Below, in pieces: positions 61,934 to 64,000 of a DNA stretch of 64,000 nucleotides. Both the position numbers and the translations under genes were made by a program. A model generated the notes under the pieces. It was not told the DNA's origin. It did not search any database and was given only the letters and a program-made list of their open reading frames with translations. Position 1 is the stretch's first letter. Every line of letters starts with the position of its first letter. The DNA lies in assembly GCF_035653575.1 (NCBI RefSeq), contig NZ_DASRBQ010000111.1:1-64000 (forward strand). Direction: 5' to 3'. The DNA is from Actinocrinis sp035653575. GTDB taxonomy: Bacteria > Actinomycetota > Actinomycetes > Streptomycetales > Catenulisporaceae.

Positions 61934-62740
61934 TCAGCGTCTCCAGCCGTGGTCGACTGGCCCGATACCTGAGCCCAGCAGGAATCCGGCCCTGATCGCG
62001 CCCGTGACGTACAGCTTCGCGGCGCGTACAGCCTCGGGCATGCTGCGGCCCAACGCGAGGTATGAGGCGATGGCGCTGGCGAGTGTGCACCCCGTGCCGT
62101 GCGTGTGGCGGTTCTTGTCGCGCTCAGCGGTGAGTGTGACTTCGTCCGGGCCGTTGGTGAGCAGGTCCGTGCACCAATCCGAGTCCAGGTGCCCGCCTTT
62201 CACCAGCACCCACCCCGGGCCGAGATCGAGCAAGTTCGCCGCGGCTTCCCGCATCCCGTCGAGGTCCGCGACGGGAAGGCCGGTTAGGGCGCGGGCCTCG
62301 TCGAGGTTCGGTGTGATGATCGTCGCACGCGGCAGCAGTTCGGTCCGCAGAACGTCGAGGGCGTCATCGGCGAGCAGCGCATTGCCGTGCTTGGAGACGG
62401 CTACCGGATCGACGACCACGGGGATGGACGGATCGAGCGTGGCGAGCAGTCGCGCCACCTCGGCGACCGCATCCCTGGTGCCGAGCATGCCGACTTTCAC
62501 CGCCTCGACGCCGATGTCCTCGACGACAGCGCTGAATTGCGCGGCTACCGCTTCGGTCGGCAATTGCCAGACTCCGTGCACACCGGTGGAGTTCTGCGCG
62601 GTGACCGCCGTGATGACGCTCATGCCGTGCACGCGCAGTGCCAGCATCGTCTTGAGATCGGCTTGAATTCCGGCGCCGCCGCCTGAATCAGAACCCGCGA
62701 CCGTCAGGACCCGAGGTCTCCGCCGCTCACCGAGTCGCAC
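61934..62740 (-). CDS. thiD: Hydroxymethylpyrimidine/phosphomethylpyrimidine kinase
   Basis: 268 residues from GTG 62740 (GAGGAGG 11 nt upstream), which fits the family length and start; ATG 62803 is an alternative adding 21 residues. Features are LTVAGSDSGGGAGIQADLK, VDPVAVSKHG, LVKGGH and the anion-hole/catalytic THGTGCTLASAIA. It phosphorylates HMP and HMP-P to HMP-PP for thiamine assembly. It follows thiL and converges on rpmB. Confidence 0.93.
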   Translation of the reverse strand: MRLGERRRPRVLTVAGSDSGGGAGIQADLKTMLALRVHGMSVITAVTAQNSTGVHGVWQLPTEAVAAQFSAVVEDIGVEAVKVGMLGTRDAVAEVARLLATLDPSIPVVVDPVAVSKHGNALLADDALDVLRTELLPRATIITPNLDEARALTGLPVADLDGMREAAANLLDLGPGWVLVKGGHLDSDWCTDLLTNGPDEVTLTAERDKNRHTHGTGCTLASAIASYLALGRSMPEAVRAAKLYVTGAIRAGFLLGSGIGPVDHGWRR

Positions 62741-62825
62741 CCAGCCCCGAACCTCCTCGTCCGCGTCAACGTCCGATTCCACGCGCGCGTTGAGGTAGTC
62801 CATGTACTGCCGCGGGTCCTCCGCG

Positions 62826-63827
62826 TCAGGCAAAGTGATCCCACCCTTGGCTGCCGCGCCATACCTTACCCGCAACGGTGATGCGTGGCGCGGCGTGATC
62901 GGCGGATCGCTTGGCCACCGTGCCTATCACTGTCCAGCCCGGCGGTACGTCGGCCGCGGCCGGATAGCACGCGGCAAGTGCGTGGTCCTCGCCACCGGTG
63001 AGAATCCAGCTGAGCGGATCGATCCCGAGACGATCGGCTACAGCGCGCATTTCGTCGGGAATCGGGAACGCTTCGGGTTCGAGGTCGATCCCGACGTCGC
63101 TCTCCCGGGCAATGTGGCCGAGGTCCGCGAGCAGCCCGTCGCTGACGTCGATCATCGCCGTCGCGCCGGCCTCAGCTGCTAGGGGGCCCTGCGCGTACGG
63201 CGGCTCGGGCATGCGGTGCCTCGAGAACGCCTTCTCCGGTCCGGAGGAACCGTTCGCCAGCAACGCGTAGCCGCAAGCCGACCAGCCGAGTTCTCCGACA
63301 ACCGCAACCTTGTCCCCCGGATGGGCGCCGGAACGAGTTAGCGGCGCCCGGCCGCGTAGGTCGCCGAGGGCAGTCACGGCGATCATGATCGTCTCGGCCC
63401 GGGTGGTGTCCCCGCCCGCGACGGAGACTCCGACCAGCGCGCATTCGTCAGCCAGGCCGGCGACGAGCTCGCGCGCCCAGGTGACGGTCAGGTCGGCCGG
63501 TGCGGCCAGGCCGACCAGCAGCGCGGTCGGGACAGCGCCCATCGCGGCGATGTCGGCGAGATTCTGCGCGGCGGCTTTTCGGCCGACCTGGTAGGCGGTG
63601 GACCAGTCGGTGCGGAAGTGGCGGCCTTCGAGGAGCAGGTCCGTGGAGGCGACCACGCGGCCGTCCGGCGCGGCGATCACGGCGGCGTCGTCTCCGGGGC
63701 CGAGCAGCACGGTCGGGCTCTGGACGGAGTGCCGCGCAACCCGGTCGATCAGTCCGAATTCGCCGACGTCGCGCAGAGTTTCGCCGCTGTCACCAACATC
63801 GCGCGCGGGTGCGCCCACAGCGCGCAC
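62826..63827 (-). CDS. thiL: Thiamine-monophosphate kinase
   Basis: 333 residues if started at GTG 63827 (GTG 63818 also possible); the frame stays open to the window edge at 64000. VGEFGLIDRV, LLGPGDDAAVI, STDLLLEGRHFRTDWSTAYQVGRKAAAQNLADIAAMGA (ATP and Mg site), VSVAGGDTTR, MIDVSDGLLADLGHI and LTGGEDHAL are all ThiL hallmarks. It makes thiamine diphosphate from thiamine monophosphate. Upstream sequence in frame consists of an 84-bp repeat and may be leader or an extension. Confidence 0.93.
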   Translation of the reverse strand: MRAVGAPARDVGDSGETLRDVGEFGLIDRVARHSVQSPTVLLGPGDDAAVIAAPDGRVVASTDLLLEGRHFRTDWSTAYQVGRKAAAQNLADIAAMGAVPTALLVGLAAPADLTVTWARELVAGLADECALVGVSVAGGDTTRAETIMIAVTALGDLRGRAPLTRSGAHPGDKVAVVGELGWSACGYALLANGSSGPEKAFSRHRMPEPPYAQGPLAAEAGATAMIDVSDGLLADLGHIARESDVGIDLEPEAFPIPDEMRAVADRLGIDPLSWILTGGEDHALAACYPAAADVPPGWTVIGTVAKRSADHAAPRITVAGKVWRGSQGWDHFA

Positions 63828-63854
63828 GGGTACGCCGAGAGCTTCCGCATCCGC

Positions 63855-64000
63855 AGCCGAGTGGCCAGCGCCCCGGGCGTCCCCTGCGACCTCCGCCGCA
63901 ACGTCACGAGCGATTCCCGCGCCATCACCACGGATAGCGCCCGACTGGCCAGCGCTCCGTGCGCCCCCTTCGACGTCCACCGCAGCATCACGAGCGATTC
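63855..64000 (-). repeat. 84-bp repeat upstream of or within thiL 5' end
   Basis: On the minus strand two copies starting GAATCGCTCGTGA lie exactly 84 bp apart (from 64000 and from 63916), conserved over their first ~60 bp. They are in the thiL frame (28 residues, IARDxA...GARxAG). The array reaches the window edge, so more copies may exist outside. Confidence 0.7.

Overview
The window is a gene-dense, very GC-rich stretch of an actinobacterial chromosome. GTG starts, 4-bp stop/start overlaps, an ESX (WXG100) pair, a SepIVA-like protein, mreBCD, zinc-binding L28/L32 ribosomal proteins and an actinobacterial-style c-di-AMP riboswitch point to a morphologically complex actinomycete (Streptomyces/Catenulispora-like; the genus is inference). 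No rRNA, tRNA, CRISPR array, transposase or prophage gene was seen, so this is mostly conserved core chromosome with lineage-specific genes in between.

Left part (1-23 kb): a Pro/Gln-rich membrane protein (cut by the window edge), a DUF2752 protein, an RDD protein, and a convergent DUF6350 membrane protein whose frame runs antisense into the RDD gene. Then come sucCD (TCA cycle), a relic zinc-ribbon ORF and a second RDD protein. At 7.2-14.5 kb lies a tightly coupled minus-strand operon (SWIM zinc finger, DUF5691, MoxR-type AAA+ ATPase, DUF5682, VWA protein). It resembles the uncharacterised E. coli yehLMPQ group and is the best candidate here for an undescribed system. Divergent to it are two paralogous single-pass membrane proteins with Ig-like modules. 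A B12-binding protein, an ABC exporter with its own two-component system, and the helicase pcrA follow.

Middle (23-41 kb): a c-di-AMP (ydaO-type) riboswitch in front of an NlpC/P60 wall hydrolase; an unusual 17-bp tandem repeat between convergent genes; a 1310-residue double ABC exporter with a strong AT-rich promoter; a PspC-type histidine kinase/response regulator divergent from a second PspC protein; guaA; a chorismate mutase preceded by a possible Phe/Tyr attenuator; an orphan ESX pair with a palindromic promoter; and a gabD2-type aldehyde dehydrogenase.

Right part (41-64 kb): two conserved actinobacterial blocks joined head to tail on the minus strand. The first is thiL-thiD, fakA-like, recG, rsmD, coaD, sepIVA, yceD(DUF177)-rpmF-rnc-mutM (thiamine cofactor synthesis, DNA repair, CoA synthesis, ribosome and RNA maturation). 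The second is folC-DUF4233-ndk-mreB-mreC-mreD-mrdA-rodA-radical SAM (folate, nucleotides, lateral wall growth). rpmB is the only plus-strand gene in this section. Start codons were chosen from visible Shine-Dalgarno (SD) sequences and family lengths; function calls rest on recognised motifs, not on database searches.
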